Origin: Oscillospiraceae bacterium
Lineage (GTDB): Bacteria; Bacillota; Clostridia; Oscillospirales; Acutalibacteraceae
Length of the DNA stretch: 64,000 nt
NCBI GenBank assembly: GCA_015065785.1
Contig: SVPR01000002.1
Location: 1-64,000 of the forward strand
Direction: 5' to 3'
In this document: positions 52,499-61,213 of the stretch, piece by piece
Numbering within the stretch: the first letter of the stretch is position 1
How the letters are laid out: every line of letters starts with the position of its first letter
Made by a program: the position numbers and the translations under genes
The notes under the pieces: generated by a model
Databases searched by the model: none
The model's input: the letters and a program-made list of their open reading frames with translations, nothing else
Told to the model about the DNA's origin: nothing

Positions 52499-53557
52499 GT
52501 GGCAGAAGAGAAAAAAAGATTGTTGATAGCAGATGACAGCTTTATTGACAGAGAAATACTTCATCATATTTTAGAAAATCATTTTGAAATTACAGATGCA
52601 AAAAACGGTTATGAAGCACTCGATATACTTACTAAAAAAGAGGTTAAATTCGATGCAATGCTTCTTGATGTTGTTATGCCTCTTATTGATGGCTTTTCCG
52701 TTTTACAGCTTATGAAAAACAATGGGCTTTCAGGTATTCCTATTATTATGATGACTGCAGAGGCTACAAAGGAAAATGTTCGCCGTGCTGCAGAATATGG
52801 CATAACCTCATTTGTTTCAAAGCCATTTGATGGCGAAATGGTGTTAGAAAAGGTTCACTCACTTCTTGATATTGAGCCTCGTAATACTAATGTTTATAAA
52901 GGTCCTTTAAAGGAATTTGATATAAACGATACCAATATTTATATAGGCAGACTTACAGGAGTTTATAAGGATTATTTAAAAAATAAGGGCGTAAGTGATG
53001 AAAAATTCAAACGCGTTTCTGAATTAACAAGAATTCTTATGACAGAATACAGCTCACAATTTGTGGGTGATGAGTATGAGTCTGCAAAAATCAATATGAT
53101 TACAACAGCCGCTTATTTTTATAATATAGGCTATATGACTATTCCGGACAGATGTATTGATTTCCCGAAAAAGAACGAGAGCGATTACAGAATGTTCCAG
53201 AAGCACACTACCGCAGGTGCTAAGTTTATAAGAATGAATACCGCACCAAGCTGTGCTTATTTTGTTGCGGTGTGTACTGATATTTGTATGTATCACCACG
53301 AAAGAGCAGACGGTACAGGCTTCCCTCATCAGCTCACATCAGATGAAACCCCGATTCACGCTCAGGTGTGTGCTTTTGCTACTCAGTTCGATGAAATTTT
53401 CTGTAAATTAGATGATTTTACAAGACAAAACTTTAATATAGCAATAAGTCAGTTGTCAGTTGATGCGGGTGCATTTTCTGAAGAGATTTATAAATTAGCA
53501 AAGGAATGTAAAGGTACAATTACAGATTTTTACAGAAACAGATTCGCTCAAGGGTAA
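52499..53557 (+). CDS. Response regulator with degenerate HD-GYP output
   Basis: 352 residues, GTG start with AAGGAG 9 nt upstream. REC domain (about 6-125) with acceptor D57 (MLLDVVMP), Thr/Lys switch residues (MTAEA, SKPFD). An HD-GYP-like domain (about 160-345) follows: the HD of the metal site is replaced by Y208-N209 (FYNIGYMTIPD), while FQKH, YHHERADGTGFP and the later FATQFDEI are kept. Loss of the HD pair suggests that c-di-GMP hydrolysis is lost or changed, so it may act as a sensor. In one transcript with Hpt and the hybrid kinase. Confidence 0.85.
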   Translation: MAEEKKRLLIADDSFIDREILHHILENHFEITDAKNGYEALDILTKKEVKFDAMLLDVVMPLIDGFSVLQLMKNNGLSGIPIIMMTAEATKENVRRAAEYGITSFVSKPFDGEMVLEKVHSLLDIEPRNTNVYKGPLKEFDINDTNIYIGRLTGVYKDYLKNKGVSDEKFKRVSELTRILMTEYSSQFVGDEYESAKINMITTAAYFYNIGYMTIPDRCIDFPKKNESDYRMFQKHTTAGAKFIRMNTAPSCAYFVAVCTDICMYHHERADGTGFPHQLTSDETPIHAQVCAFATQFDEIFCKLDDFTRQNFNIAISQLSVDAGAFSEEIYKLAKECKGTITDFYRNRFAQG

Positions 53558-53599
53558 AACCTTGTTTATAAAAAAAGTTTAACTTCAGGTGGTGTAGCT

Positions 53600-55786
53600 G
53601 TGCAAAAGCGAATAAACAGAAAATGGAAAGTGGCAGCAATAATATCAGTTGTAGTAATTCTTACTTTAGCAGCAATTTCTATAATCAGTTATGTCAATGA
53701 ATTCAGTCAGATGGTTTACAAAGAAAGAGCGTACCATTTAAACGAAACAGCGGCACAGATTACTGAAACGGTTGATGTTGCACTTGAGGAGCAATGGGCT
53801 TTATTGCAAATTATGTCGGTTCGCTTTCCTACTTTTGATAGTCTCACCACTGAAGAGTGTATTTCCAGAATTATCCGAATGGAAAACAAATTGCAAAAAG
53901 ATGGCTTGCTGTTTGGTATAGTTGATGAAAAAGGTAATGTTTTTGCATCTAATGAGGATAAACGCGTCTTTACTTTAGATGATTTAAATGTTAATGATAT
54001 CAACGGGAAAACTTTAGCTATTCTTAAACCGGTTGAGGATTCTGCCACCGAATATATGACATTCCTTATGAAAAATGAGTCACCTGTAACTTTAGGTGAT
54101 GGCAGAGTTATTACTCATACAGTTGTTTTCTGGGAAATGAATTACTATAAAAAGATTTTCCACACAGACGCCTACGGCGAAGAAAACAGTATTTTTATAA
54201 GAAATAATGACGGTAAAAGTATTTATTCGGAATCTGAAAAATATGAGTTTATAAACAGCTTCGACTATATGGATATTTATCCTAATGTCCAACGGGTTAA
54301 TGGTGATAATATTACTCAGATTGAGGAAAATATAAAAAATGGCAAAAGCTCGGTTACAGCTATAAAAACACTTAGTGATCAAAAAACATATTTCATAACT
54401 GTTCAGCCAATGCGTAATAATGACTGGGATTTAGTTATGATAGTACCTGAGGAGTTTGTAAGCGCCGAAACAATAGACTTCGCAAGTGCGATTGTTGACA
54501 CTGCTTCATTTATAGCGCTTCTTGTTTTCGCAGGTCTTTTGCTTCTTGCTATTTTCGCTGTAAAAATGCAGAACCAGAATATTCTTCTGAAGCAGGAAAG
54601 AGAATATTCAGAAGCTCTTGCGGCGTCAGCTGAAGAAGCAAAAAGTGCTAATATGGCAAAGACTAAATTCCTTTCACATATGTCGCACGATATAAGAACG
54701 CCTATTAACGGAATATTAGGTATGATTGCTAAAGCAGAAAGAAATATTGAGAAGCCTGATGTTTTACGCGATTGCCACAAGAAAATAAGAATGGCGGCAG
54801 AGCATCTTTTAGGTCTTATAAACGATATTCTTGATATTACAAAGCTTGAAACCGGTCTTAATGAAGATAAAGACGAGCCATTCCCGATGAGCTGTATGCT
54901 CGATACCTGCTGTTCAATTATAAAAGGACAGCTTGAGGGTAAGAATATTGAACTCAAAACAGATTTTCTTAATATTTCACACGATAGTGTAATTGGTAAC
55001 AAATTACATATCCGTCAGATTTTTCTTAATATTTTAAGTAACGCAGTAAAATATACTGATAACGGCTACATTTATTTCAAGGCTGAAGAAACAGGCTTTG
55101 AAAATGAGAGAGCTACATATCGCTTTACTATTACAGATACAGGAATCGGTATGCACAAATCATACCTTGAGCATATTTTTGAGCCGTTCTCAATGGATCA
55201 GTTAGAGGATAGAAAAACTCGTATAGGCACAGGGCTTGGTATGTCAATTGTAAAAAATAATGTCGATAGGCTCGGCGGTGAAATTACTGTTGACAGTACT
55301 CTGGGGCTCGGCAGTACATTTACAATTACATTTTCTCTCAAGACTACGGATTTAGATGTTATTTGTGAAGCGGCAAAGGAACGCGTTAAGTCATCTGTTG
55401 ATGTTTCAGGAATGAAGGTTCTTTTAGTTGAAGATAATGACCTCAATATTGAAGTCGCTTTAATGCTTTTAGAGGATGCAGGTATCAACACCGCTGTTGC
55501 TAAAAATGGTAAAGAGGCAGTAGATATGTTTATGGCTTCCAAAGAGGGTGACTATGACCTGATTCTTATGGATGTTATGATGCCTGTAATGGACGGTTAT
55601 GAGGCTACAAGGATAATTCGTAGCTTAAACCATCCGTTGTCAAAGAGCATTCCGATAATTGCACAAACAGCAAATGCATTCCAGGAAGATATAAAAAAGG
55701 TTAAAGAAGTGGGTATGAATGCACACATTTCAAAACCTATTGACGAAGAAAATCTTCTTAAGGTTTTAGCACAATTTAAAAAATAA
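53600..55786 (+). CDS. Hybrid sensor histidine kinase
   Basis: 728 residues, GTG start with AGGTGGTG upstream. Membrane helix (about 10-30), extracytoplasmic Cache-like sensor (about 35-290), second helix (about 293-318), coiled linker, HisKA with H363 (SHMSHDIRTP), HATPase_c (N-box NILSNAVKYT, DTGIGM, GTGLGMSIVKNN) and a C-terminal receiver with D658 (ILMDVMMP). Phosphate likely flows H363, D658, Hpt H61, RR D57. Signal unknown. Terminator follows at 55793. Confidence 0.93.
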   Translation: MQKRINRKWKVAAIISVVVILTLAAISIISYVNEFSQMVYKERAYHLNETAAQITETVDVALEEQWALLQIMSVRFPTFDSLTTEECISRIIRMENKLQKDGLLFGIVDEKGNVFASNEDKRVFTLDDLNVNDINGKTLAILKPVEDSATEYMTFLMKNESPVTLGDGRVITHTVVFWEMNYYKKIFHTDAYGEENSIFIRNNDGKSIYSESEKYEFINSFDYMDIYPNVQRVNGDNITQIEENIKNGKSSVTAIKTLSDQKTYFITVQPMRNNDWDLVMIVPEEFVSAETIDFASAIVDTASFIALLVFAGLLLLAIFAVKMQNQNILLKQEREYSEALAASAEEAKSANMAKTKFLSHMSHDIRTPINGILGMIAKAERNIEKPDVLRDCHKKIRMAAEHLLGLINDILDITKLETGLNEDKDEPFPMSCMLDTCCSIIKGQLEGKNIELKTDFLNISHDSVIGNKLHIRQIFLNILSNAVKYTDNGYIYFKAEETGFENERATYRFTITDTGIGMHKSYLEHIFEPFSMDQLEDRKTRIGTGLGMSIVKNNVDRLGGEITVDSTLGLGSTFTITFSLKTTDLDVICEAAKERVKSSVDVSGMKVLLVEDNDLNIEVALMLLEDAGINTAVAKNGKEAVDMFMASKEGDYDLILMDVMMPVMDGYEATRIIRSLNHPLSKSIPIIAQTANAFQEDIKKVKEVGMNAHISKPIDEENLLKVLAQFKK

Positions 55787-55792
55787 ATTAAA

Positions 55793-55838
55793 AAAGAGTG
55801 TGGTTTAAGCTTAAGTTTAAACCACACTCTTTCTATTA
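55793..55838 (+). terminator. Intrinsic terminator after the phosphorelay operon
   Basis: 16-bp perfect stem (55793-55808 with 55817-55832), 8-nt loop, T-rich tail. Confidence 0.85.
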
Positions 55839-55846
55839 TTTTCTTG

Positions 55847-55875
55847 TTGAAATATATTCTTTTTTGTGCTATAAT
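55847..55875 (+). promoter_or_regulatory. Promoter of the acyl-CoA ligase gene
   Basis: TTGAAA (55847-55852), 17-bp spacer, TATAAT (55870-55875), 43 bases before the start. Confidence 0.8.
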
Positions 55876-55918
55876 ATAATGAATTGTTTAATTCGTAATA
55901 TTTGAAAGGAGTTCAGCG

Positions 55919-57625
55919 ATGATAAGACCAAATAATCAGAGTTGCTATCTCTATTTTAAAGAATGTACTAAAGATTTCGGCTCGTATAATGTAATTGAAA
56001 ATTACGGTAATATGATCAGCCATAAAAAATTCTTAAAAGATGTTGACGCTATTGCAGGTTATCTTGATAAGAATAACATAAAAAGGGGAGATGTAGTTAC
56101 TATTTTCCTCCCTAATATTCCACAAAGCTTTGCGGCATTTTATGCGGTTAATAAAATTGGTGCTATTGCTAATATTGTTCACCCTTTAATGACCCCGAAT
56201 ATTTTAGAAGAAATACTTGAAAAAACAAAGTCAAAGGCTGTTTTTGTTTATGATATGATAATGGCACCTTGCAAGCCTGTGTTAGACAGGTTTGACGGAA
56301 TTACTATAATTTGTAGTACTTCTGATTATGTCAGCACAGTTGCAAAGCCTGTTTTCAAGGTGTTTGAAAAGGTTAAGGTTAAAGCAGAAATTACAAACCA
56401 GAAGAAAATTTCATATAACACTATTACACATTTGAGCTTTATTACAAAAGCTGTTCAGAATAATGGTGACGAAACTGCTGTGTATCTTCACGGTGGCGGA
56501 ACAACAGGTAAAAGTAAAACAATTTGTCTTTCATCAAATAATCTTAACGCTCTTGCGTTTAAGCTCAGCTTTCTCGATTCACCACACAGACCTGGTGATG
56601 AATTCTCTCTTATTGTTTTACCGCTTTTCCATGCATTCGGTTTAGGTGTTGCGATGCATTTCAGTATGTGCGCCGGCTTTACTTGTATTGGTATGCCTCA
56701 ATTTTCACCTGAAAAAGCAAATAAATATTTAAAGAAATATAATGTTACCTATGTTTTAGGTGTTCCTAATATGTTTAAAAAGATGTATGAAGCATCTAAC
56801 TTTGAGGGAGAACACCTTAAAAATCTCCGTCTCCTCTGGGCAGGTGGCGATATGGTAAGCGAAACATTCTTGAATGAATTCAACTCAGTTCTTCAGAAAT
56901 GGGGCAGTAAGGGTAAGCTTTTAAGAGGTTACGGGCTTACTGAGGTTTCATCTGTTTGTACTGCAAATGTTGCAGGTGCTTATAAAGAAAATTCAATCGG
57001 ACGCCCTCTTGCAGAGCTTCGTGTTGAAATCTGGGATGAAAGACACAAAAAATTACCGCCTAATACAATTGGTGAAATTGTTGTCAGCGGTGACACAGTT
57101 ATGAACTGTTATTTAGATAAGAGTGATGACTGCTTCCACTTTGACCGTAAGGGCAACAAATGGGTGCTTACTGGTGACCTCGGTTATGTTGATGATGACG
57201 GTTATTTCTTCTTCACAGGCAGAAAAAAGAGAATGATTATTATTTCGGGCTACAATGTTTACCCTAATGACATTGAAAGTGAAATTCTCAAATTAGATTA
57301 TATTAACGAGGCTTGTGCAGTTCAGGGCTATATTGATGCAAAGCCTGTTATAAGACTTTTTGTTTCTTTAAATGACCCTGACTCTAATCACGATGAAATC
57401 ACAAAGCTTTTAAAAGAGTATTGTGGTAAAACTCTTGAAAAATTTGCACAACCGTCAACAATTACTATTATGGATAAGCTTCCACGAACACAAATGGCAA
57501 AAATCGATTTTATGAAGCTTACCGATACACCACCCGCTCCTGTTCCTACTAAAAAGGAATTAAGAGAAGAGCGTCGTGAAGAAAAAAGAGCACAAAAGGA
57601 ATACAACGAAAAAAATAAAGAATAA
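55919..57625 (+). CDS. AMP-binding acyl-CoA synthetase/ligase
   Basis: 568 residues. ANL superfamily: P-loop LHGGGTTGKSK, RGYGLTEVSSV (A5), TGDLGYVDDDGYFFFTGRKK (A7-A8) and the C-terminal catalytic Lys in MAKIDF (A10). Activates a carboxylic acid as acyl-AMP and most likely transfers it to CoA. A basic C-terminal tail (EERREEKRAQK) is an addition. RBS AAAGGAG. Single gene with own promoter and terminator. Acid not identifiable. Confidence 0.92.
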   Translation: MIRPNNQSCYLYFKECTKDFGSYNVIENYGNMISHKKFLKDVDAIAGYLDKNNIKRGDVVTIFLPNIPQSFAAFYAVNKIGAIANIVHPLMTPNILEEILEKTKSKAVFVYDMIMAPCKPVLDRFDGITIICSTSDYVSTVAKPVFKVFEKVKVKAEITNQKKISYNTITHLSFITKAVQNNGDETAVYLHGGGTTGKSKTICLSSNNLNALAFKLSFLDSPHRPGDEFSLIVLPLFHAFGLGVAMHFSMCAGFTCIGMPQFSPEKANKYLKKYNVTYVLGVPNMFKKMYEASNFEGEHLKNLRLLWAGGDMVSETFLNEFNSVLQKWGSKGKLLRGYGLTEVSSVCTANVAGAYKENSIGRPLAELRVEIWDERHKKLPPNTIGEIVVSGDTVMNCYLDKSDDCFHFDRKGNKWVLTGDLGYVDDDGYFFFTGRKKRMIIISGYNVYPNDIESEILKLDYINEACAVQGYIDAKPVIRLFVSLNDPDSNHDEITKLLKEYCGKTLEKFAQPSTITIMDKLPRTQMAKIDFMKLTDTPPAPVPTKKELREERREEKRAQKEYNEKNKE

Positions 57626-57630
57626 AATAA

Positions 57631-57671
57631 AACTGATGAATTAACCGGACGGTTAGTTCATCAGTTTGCTT
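57631..57671. terminator. Bidirectional terminator between acyl-CoA ligase and rodA
   Basis: 16-bp stem with one wobble (57631-57646 with 57651-57666), GGAC loop, A-rich left and T-rich right flanks; serves the convergent genes. Confidence 0.85.
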
Positions 57672-57672
57672 T

Positions 57673-58851
57673 TTAGAATTCAGAGAATGGTGTTGAAATT
57701 CTGCTCAGACGGAAGTTGACAGCCTCTCTTGACCGGTTAAAACGGTAAATACTGAATACAAGACCGATACCGATGTAAAGGCAGAGAGTACTTGAGCCAC
57801 CCGCACTGAAGAATGGCAGGGTGATACCGATAACGGGTAAAACCATAAAGCACATACCAATGTTAATAAGCACTTGTGCAGAAATCATTGTTGCGATTCC
57901 GTAGCAGAAAATCTGCGTTGAGAAATCTCGTGTGTTTTTACCTGTTTTTATTATTTTGTAAACAATAAGGAATAAAAGTCCTAAAGCAATCATACAGCCG
58001 AAAAAGCCTGTTTCTTCACCAATTGCAGTGAAAATCATATCGTTCTCTCGTTCCGGAACGAAACCACCCTGGGTATAAACGCCTTTTGTAAAGCCCTTGC
58101 CCCAGAAGCCACCGGAGCCGAGAGCATTTAAGCCAATCAATTGTTGGTAGCTTTCGTCGGTGAATTGTTCAGGTCTGAAGAGTGCTAAAAATCTGTTTTT
58201 CTGGTATTCACTGAAAACAAACATCCAGATAAGCGGTGAAGCGGCTAAGAGTAAAAGCCCACCACAAGCGAAGTAGCCCCAATGAAGTCCTGCAAAGAAC
58301 AACATACCGATTGTCATAATGATGAAAACAAGAGCAGAGCCCATATCACCTGTAAGAACAACAAGACCAATCGGGATAGCGGCGTGAACACCTAAAAGAA
58401 TTATAGAAGTAAGGTTGTTTATTTTATCTCTTAAAAGCTCAAGATGCATAGAGTAGGTAATAAGATAACCTATTTTTACAAGCTCCGAGGATTGAAAGTA
58501 AACATTACCGATTATAAGCCAGCATTTTGAGTCAGGTCTTGCCTCAGGCGCAGCACCGAAAATAAGCGTTATAATCATTAAGACAATACAAAATCCACCA
58601 ATAATCGGCCATAGTTTCATTATAAATTCATAGTCAATTGCCGAAATTACCAGCGTTACAATAATACCTGCGACAGCCGCAATAATCATAACAACAGCAT
58701 CTCGTTCAATAAACTGACCATCTTCAAGTCGGAATCTTGTAGCACTGTAAACCATAAGAACACCAAAAATTGAAGTAGCTATAATTAAAAGCAATAACGG
58801 GTTGTCCGTTTCTTGAATAAATCTTTTTGTAACAGAAAAAAACTTTTTCAA
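57673..58851 (-). CDS. rodA: SEDS peptidoglycan polymerase RodA
   Basis: 392 residues, ten membrane helices. SEDS family: VLTGDMGSALVF, the loop GFTKGVYTQGGFVPERENDMIFTAIGEE in pieces (with catalytic-region Asp/Glu), and LPFFSAGGSS. More RodA-like than FtsW-like from the VPERENDMIF and GITLPFFSAGGSS patterns. Polymerises glycan strands with a class B PBP for elongation. No mre genes are adjacent. Confidence 0.9.
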   Translation of the reverse strand: MKKFFSVTKRFIQETDNPLLLLIIATSIFGVLMVYSATRFRLEDGQFIERDAVVMIIAAVAGIIVTLVISAIDYEFIMKLWPIIGGFCIVLMIITLIFGAAPEARPDSKCWLIIGNVYFQSSELVKIGYLITYSMHLELLRDKINNLTSIILLGVHAAIPIGLVVLTGDMGSALVFIIMTIGMLFFAGLHWGYFACGGLLLLAASPLIWMFVFSEYQKNRFLALFRPEQFTDESYQQLIGLNALGSGGFWGKGFTKGVYTQGGFVPERENDMIFTAIGEETGFFGCMIALGLLFLIVYKIIKTGKNTRDFSTQIFCYGIATMISAQVLINIGMCFMVLPVIGITLPFFSAGGSSTLCLYIGIGLVFSIYRFNRSREAVNFRLSRISTPFSEF

Positions 58852-58936
58852 GCCTTTGCCCCCTTGATTTTATCTTAGAATATTGTTATTATACATATTA
58901 TCAGATATTATTTCAAGTGGGGTAAATGTTAAAATT

Positions 58937-59383
58937 ATGATAAGCGTAGAAGTTAGTAGCTTTGAAGAGACAATTGGATACGCCAAAAAGCTCGGTGCTG
59001 TTTTAAAGGGTGGCGAGGTAATTGCATATTTTGGCGGTTTGGGTATGGGTAAAACTACCTTTACTTCGGGGCTTTGCGAGGGCTACGGAATAAAGGCGGA
59101 GGTTTCAAGTCCTACCTTTGCACTTGTTAATGAATATGGTAACAATAATAAAAAGGTTTATCATTTTGATATGTATAGAATTTCTACCTTTGATGATTTA
59201 TGCTCAACAGGTTTTTTCGATTATCTTGACACAAATGCAGTTTTAGCTATTGAGTGGAGTGAAAATATAGAAAACGCTTTACCCGAAAATTATATCAGAA
59301 TTGAAATAGAACGCGGTAATTTGGATGATAGCCGTATTTTAAAATTAAGTGGTGACAAAATTTATGAAGATTCTTGGTGTTGA
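58937..59383 (+). CDS. tsaE: tRNA threonylcarbamoyladenosine biosynthesis ATPase TsaE
   Basis: 148 residues from the ATG at 58937 (MISVEVSSFEE); the frame is open upstream from a TTG, but the family N-terminus fits this ATG. Walker A GGLGMGKTT, the SSPTFALVNEY motif, HFDMYRI and AIEWSENI are all family signatures. Required with TsaB and TsaD for t6A37 tRNA modification. It overlaps tsaB by 20 bases. Confidence 0.93.
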   Translation: MISVEVSSFEETIGYAKKLGAVLKGGEVIAYFGGLGMGKTTFTSGLCEGYGIKAEVSSPTFALVNEYGNNNKKVYHFDMYRISTFDDLCSTGFFDYLDTNAVLAIEWSENIENALPENYIRIEIERGNLDDSRILKLSGDKIYEDSWC

Positions 59384-60074
59384 AAGCTCTGCCACAAGTG
59401 CAAGTGTTGCTGTTCTTGAAGATGGCAAGATTATTTCACTTTCATATTCAAATACAGGGCTTACTCACAGCCAGACTCTTATGCCAATGGTAGAAGAGGC
59501 ACTCTTAAAAGCAGATGTTAATATAACTGATGTTGATTATCTTGCCGTTTCAAATGGCCCTGGTTCATTTACAGGAATAAGAATAGGTGTTTCATTGGTT
59601 AAAGGTCTTTCTGACCCGTTAAATAAAAAATGCGTAGGTGTTTCTACTTTAGAGGCAATTGCAAAGCCGTTAGAGAATACGGGTGTGTTAGCAGTTTCTG
59701 TAATGGACGCTCGTTGCAATCAGGTTTACTGTGCTTTATTTGACTGTGAAAAAGGCGAAATGAAGCGTTTAACTGATGATGAAGCAATTTCTATTGATGA
59801 ACTCACAGAACGCCTTAAAACGCAGGAAAAACACATTGTTTTAATAGGTGACGGAGCAAATATTTGTTATAACAAAATGAAAGCTGAAATAGAAAATATT
59901 TCTATTGCCTCACCAAATATTCGTTGTCAGTCAGCTTCTTCGGTAGCCTTAATTGCAGAAGAGTTAATTTTAAATGATGAAAATGCTGCTGTTTTAGCAG
60001 AAGAATTAGTGCCAAAATATTTAAGACTTTCACAAGCTGAGAGAGAATTAAAAAAGAAACAAGAAAACAAATAA
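59364..60074 (+). CDS. tsaB: tRNA threonylcarbamoyladenosine biosynthesis protein TsaB
   Basis: 236 residues from the ATG at 59364 (MKILGVESSA); an in-frame GTG at 59349 is too early for the family start. ASKHA fold: VESSATSASVAVL, SNGPGSFTGIRIGVSLVKGL and MDARCNQVY. Non-catalytic scaffold that partners TsaD and TsaE. The usual rimI and tsaD neighbours are absent and rpiB follows instead. Confidence 0.93.
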   Translation: MKILGVESSATSASVAVLEDGKIISLSYSNTGLTHSQTLMPMVEEALLKADVNITDVDYLAVSNGPGSFTGIRIGVSLVKGLSDPLNKKCVGVSTLEAIAKPLENTGVLAVSVMDARCNQVYCALFDCEKGEMKRLTDDEAISIDELTERLKTQEKHIVLIGDGANICYNKMKAEIENISIASPNIRCQSASSVALIAEELILNDENAAVLAEELVPKYLRLSQAERELKKKQENK

Positions 60075-60106
60075 ATTGAAATAAAAATTGAAAGAAGGAT
60101 TTTAAA

Positions 60107-60553
60107 ATGATAGCTATTGCATCAGACCACGCAGGTTTCCCACTTAAAGAGGAAATTAAAAAGTTTTTAGAAGAAAAAAATATTGAATTTATTGATTGTG
60201 GCGCACACTCAACAGACTCTGTTGACTATGCAAAATTTGCACAGGTAGCCTGTCTTAAAGTAACAGAGGGTTATGCAGAAAAAGCGATTCTCTGCTGCGG
60301 TACAGGTATTGGTATTTCAATGGCGGCAAATAAGGTTAAAGGTATTCGTGCCGCTTGCTGTTCAGATTATTTCAGTGCGAAATTTACCCGCTTGCATAAT
60401 GATGCTAATGTGCTTTGTATGGGTGCAAGAGTAATCGGCGGTGGTGCTGCTTGTGAATTAGTTGATGTATTCCTTTCAACAGAGTTCGAGGGTGGCAGAC
60501 ATCAGAGAAGAGTGGATCAGATTATGGCTATTGAGAATGGTGAGATTTTATAG
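60107..60553 (+). CDS. rpiB: Ribose-5-phosphate isomerase B
   Basis: 148 residues. ASDHAGFPLK at the start, CCGTGIGISMAANK with the catalytic Cys, SDYFSAKFTRLHNDANVL and GARVIGG are RpiB signatures. Interconverts ribose-5-phosphate and ribulose-5-phosphate (or allose-6-P). RBS AGAAGGA. Downstream of tsaB by 32 bases, probably in the same transcript. Confidence 0.95.
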   Translation: MIAIASDHAGFPLKEEIKKFLEEKNIEFIDCGAHSTDSVDYAKFAQVACLKVTEGYAEKAILCCGTGIGISMAANKVKGIRAACCSDYFSAKFTRLHNDANVLCMGARVIGGGAACELVDVFLSTEFEGGRHQRRVDQIMAIENGEIL

Positions 60554-60589
60554 TTAAGTAATCAGGAAATAGGGATTCGCTATGCTCAA

Positions 60590-60628
60590 GTGCTGAGTGC
60601 TGAGTGCTGAATTTCGGGACCTGCGGTC
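60590..60628. repeat. Half element: heptamers GTGCTGA x3 with mini-hairpin
   Basis: GTGCTGA three times (60590-60610), ATTTCGG, mini-hairpin GACC-TGC-GGTC (60618-60628). No right-hand partner or core palindrome before the next gene; a solo left end. Confidence 0.8.
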
Positions 60629-60694
60629 GGCATTTTAACAAACAAAAAACAGTAATGCGGCTACTGTAAATTATAAAAGAAAGAAGTAATCCCA

Positions 60695-61213
60695 ATGAAA
60701 AAAGAAAAATTAAGACTCGTAATAGTATCAGCCTTGTTTGCGGCGTTGATTTGCGTTGCAACAATGGTTGTTAAAATTCCGACACCGCTTAATGGTTATA
60801 TGAACTTAGGTGACTGTGTAATTTTAGTTGCGGCGTTTACTTTACCGTGTGGTTATGGATTTTTAGCAGCCGGGGTAGGCTCTGCTCTGGCAGATATTCT
60901 TTCAGGCTACACCGCTTATGCACCTGCGACATTTTTAGTTAAGGGCTTAATGGTGCTTGTGGTGTTCGCAGTAGCAAAGCTCTTGAAATCTGAGAAAACT
61001 GATTTAGTAAAGCTGATTGGCTTTGTTTTAGCAGAAGTAGAAATGGTTTTAGGCTACTACATATTTGAAGGCTTTATGTATGGCTTTTCAGCTTCTCTTG
61101 TGAATATCCCTGCAAATGCAATTCAAGGTGCGGCAGGACTTGTTCTGGCAGTTGTTATTGTTAAGGTTTTAGAGAAACAGAAAGTCTTAGAAAAATTAAG
61201 AATTAAAAATTGA
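60695..61213 (+). CDS. ECF transporter S component
   Basis: 172 residues, about six membrane helices. Substrate-binding S subunit pattern: ALFAALICVATMVVKIPTP, NGYMNLGDCVILVAA, GVGSALADILSGYTAYAPATF. Captures a vitamin or similar small molecule for the shared EcfAAT module encoded elsewhere; substrate not readable (pantothenate/queuosine-type families look related in outline). RBS AAGAAAG weak. The stop codon is followed closely by a repeat element. Confidence 0.85.
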   Translation: MKKEKLRLVIVSALFAALICVATMVVKIPTPLNGYMNLGDCVILVAAFTLPCGYGFLAAGVGSALADILSGYTAYAPATFLVKGLMVLVVFAVAKLLKSEKTDLVKLIGFVLAEVEMVLGYYIFEGFMYGFSASLVNIPANAIQGAAGLVLAVVIVKVLEKQKVLEKLRIKN

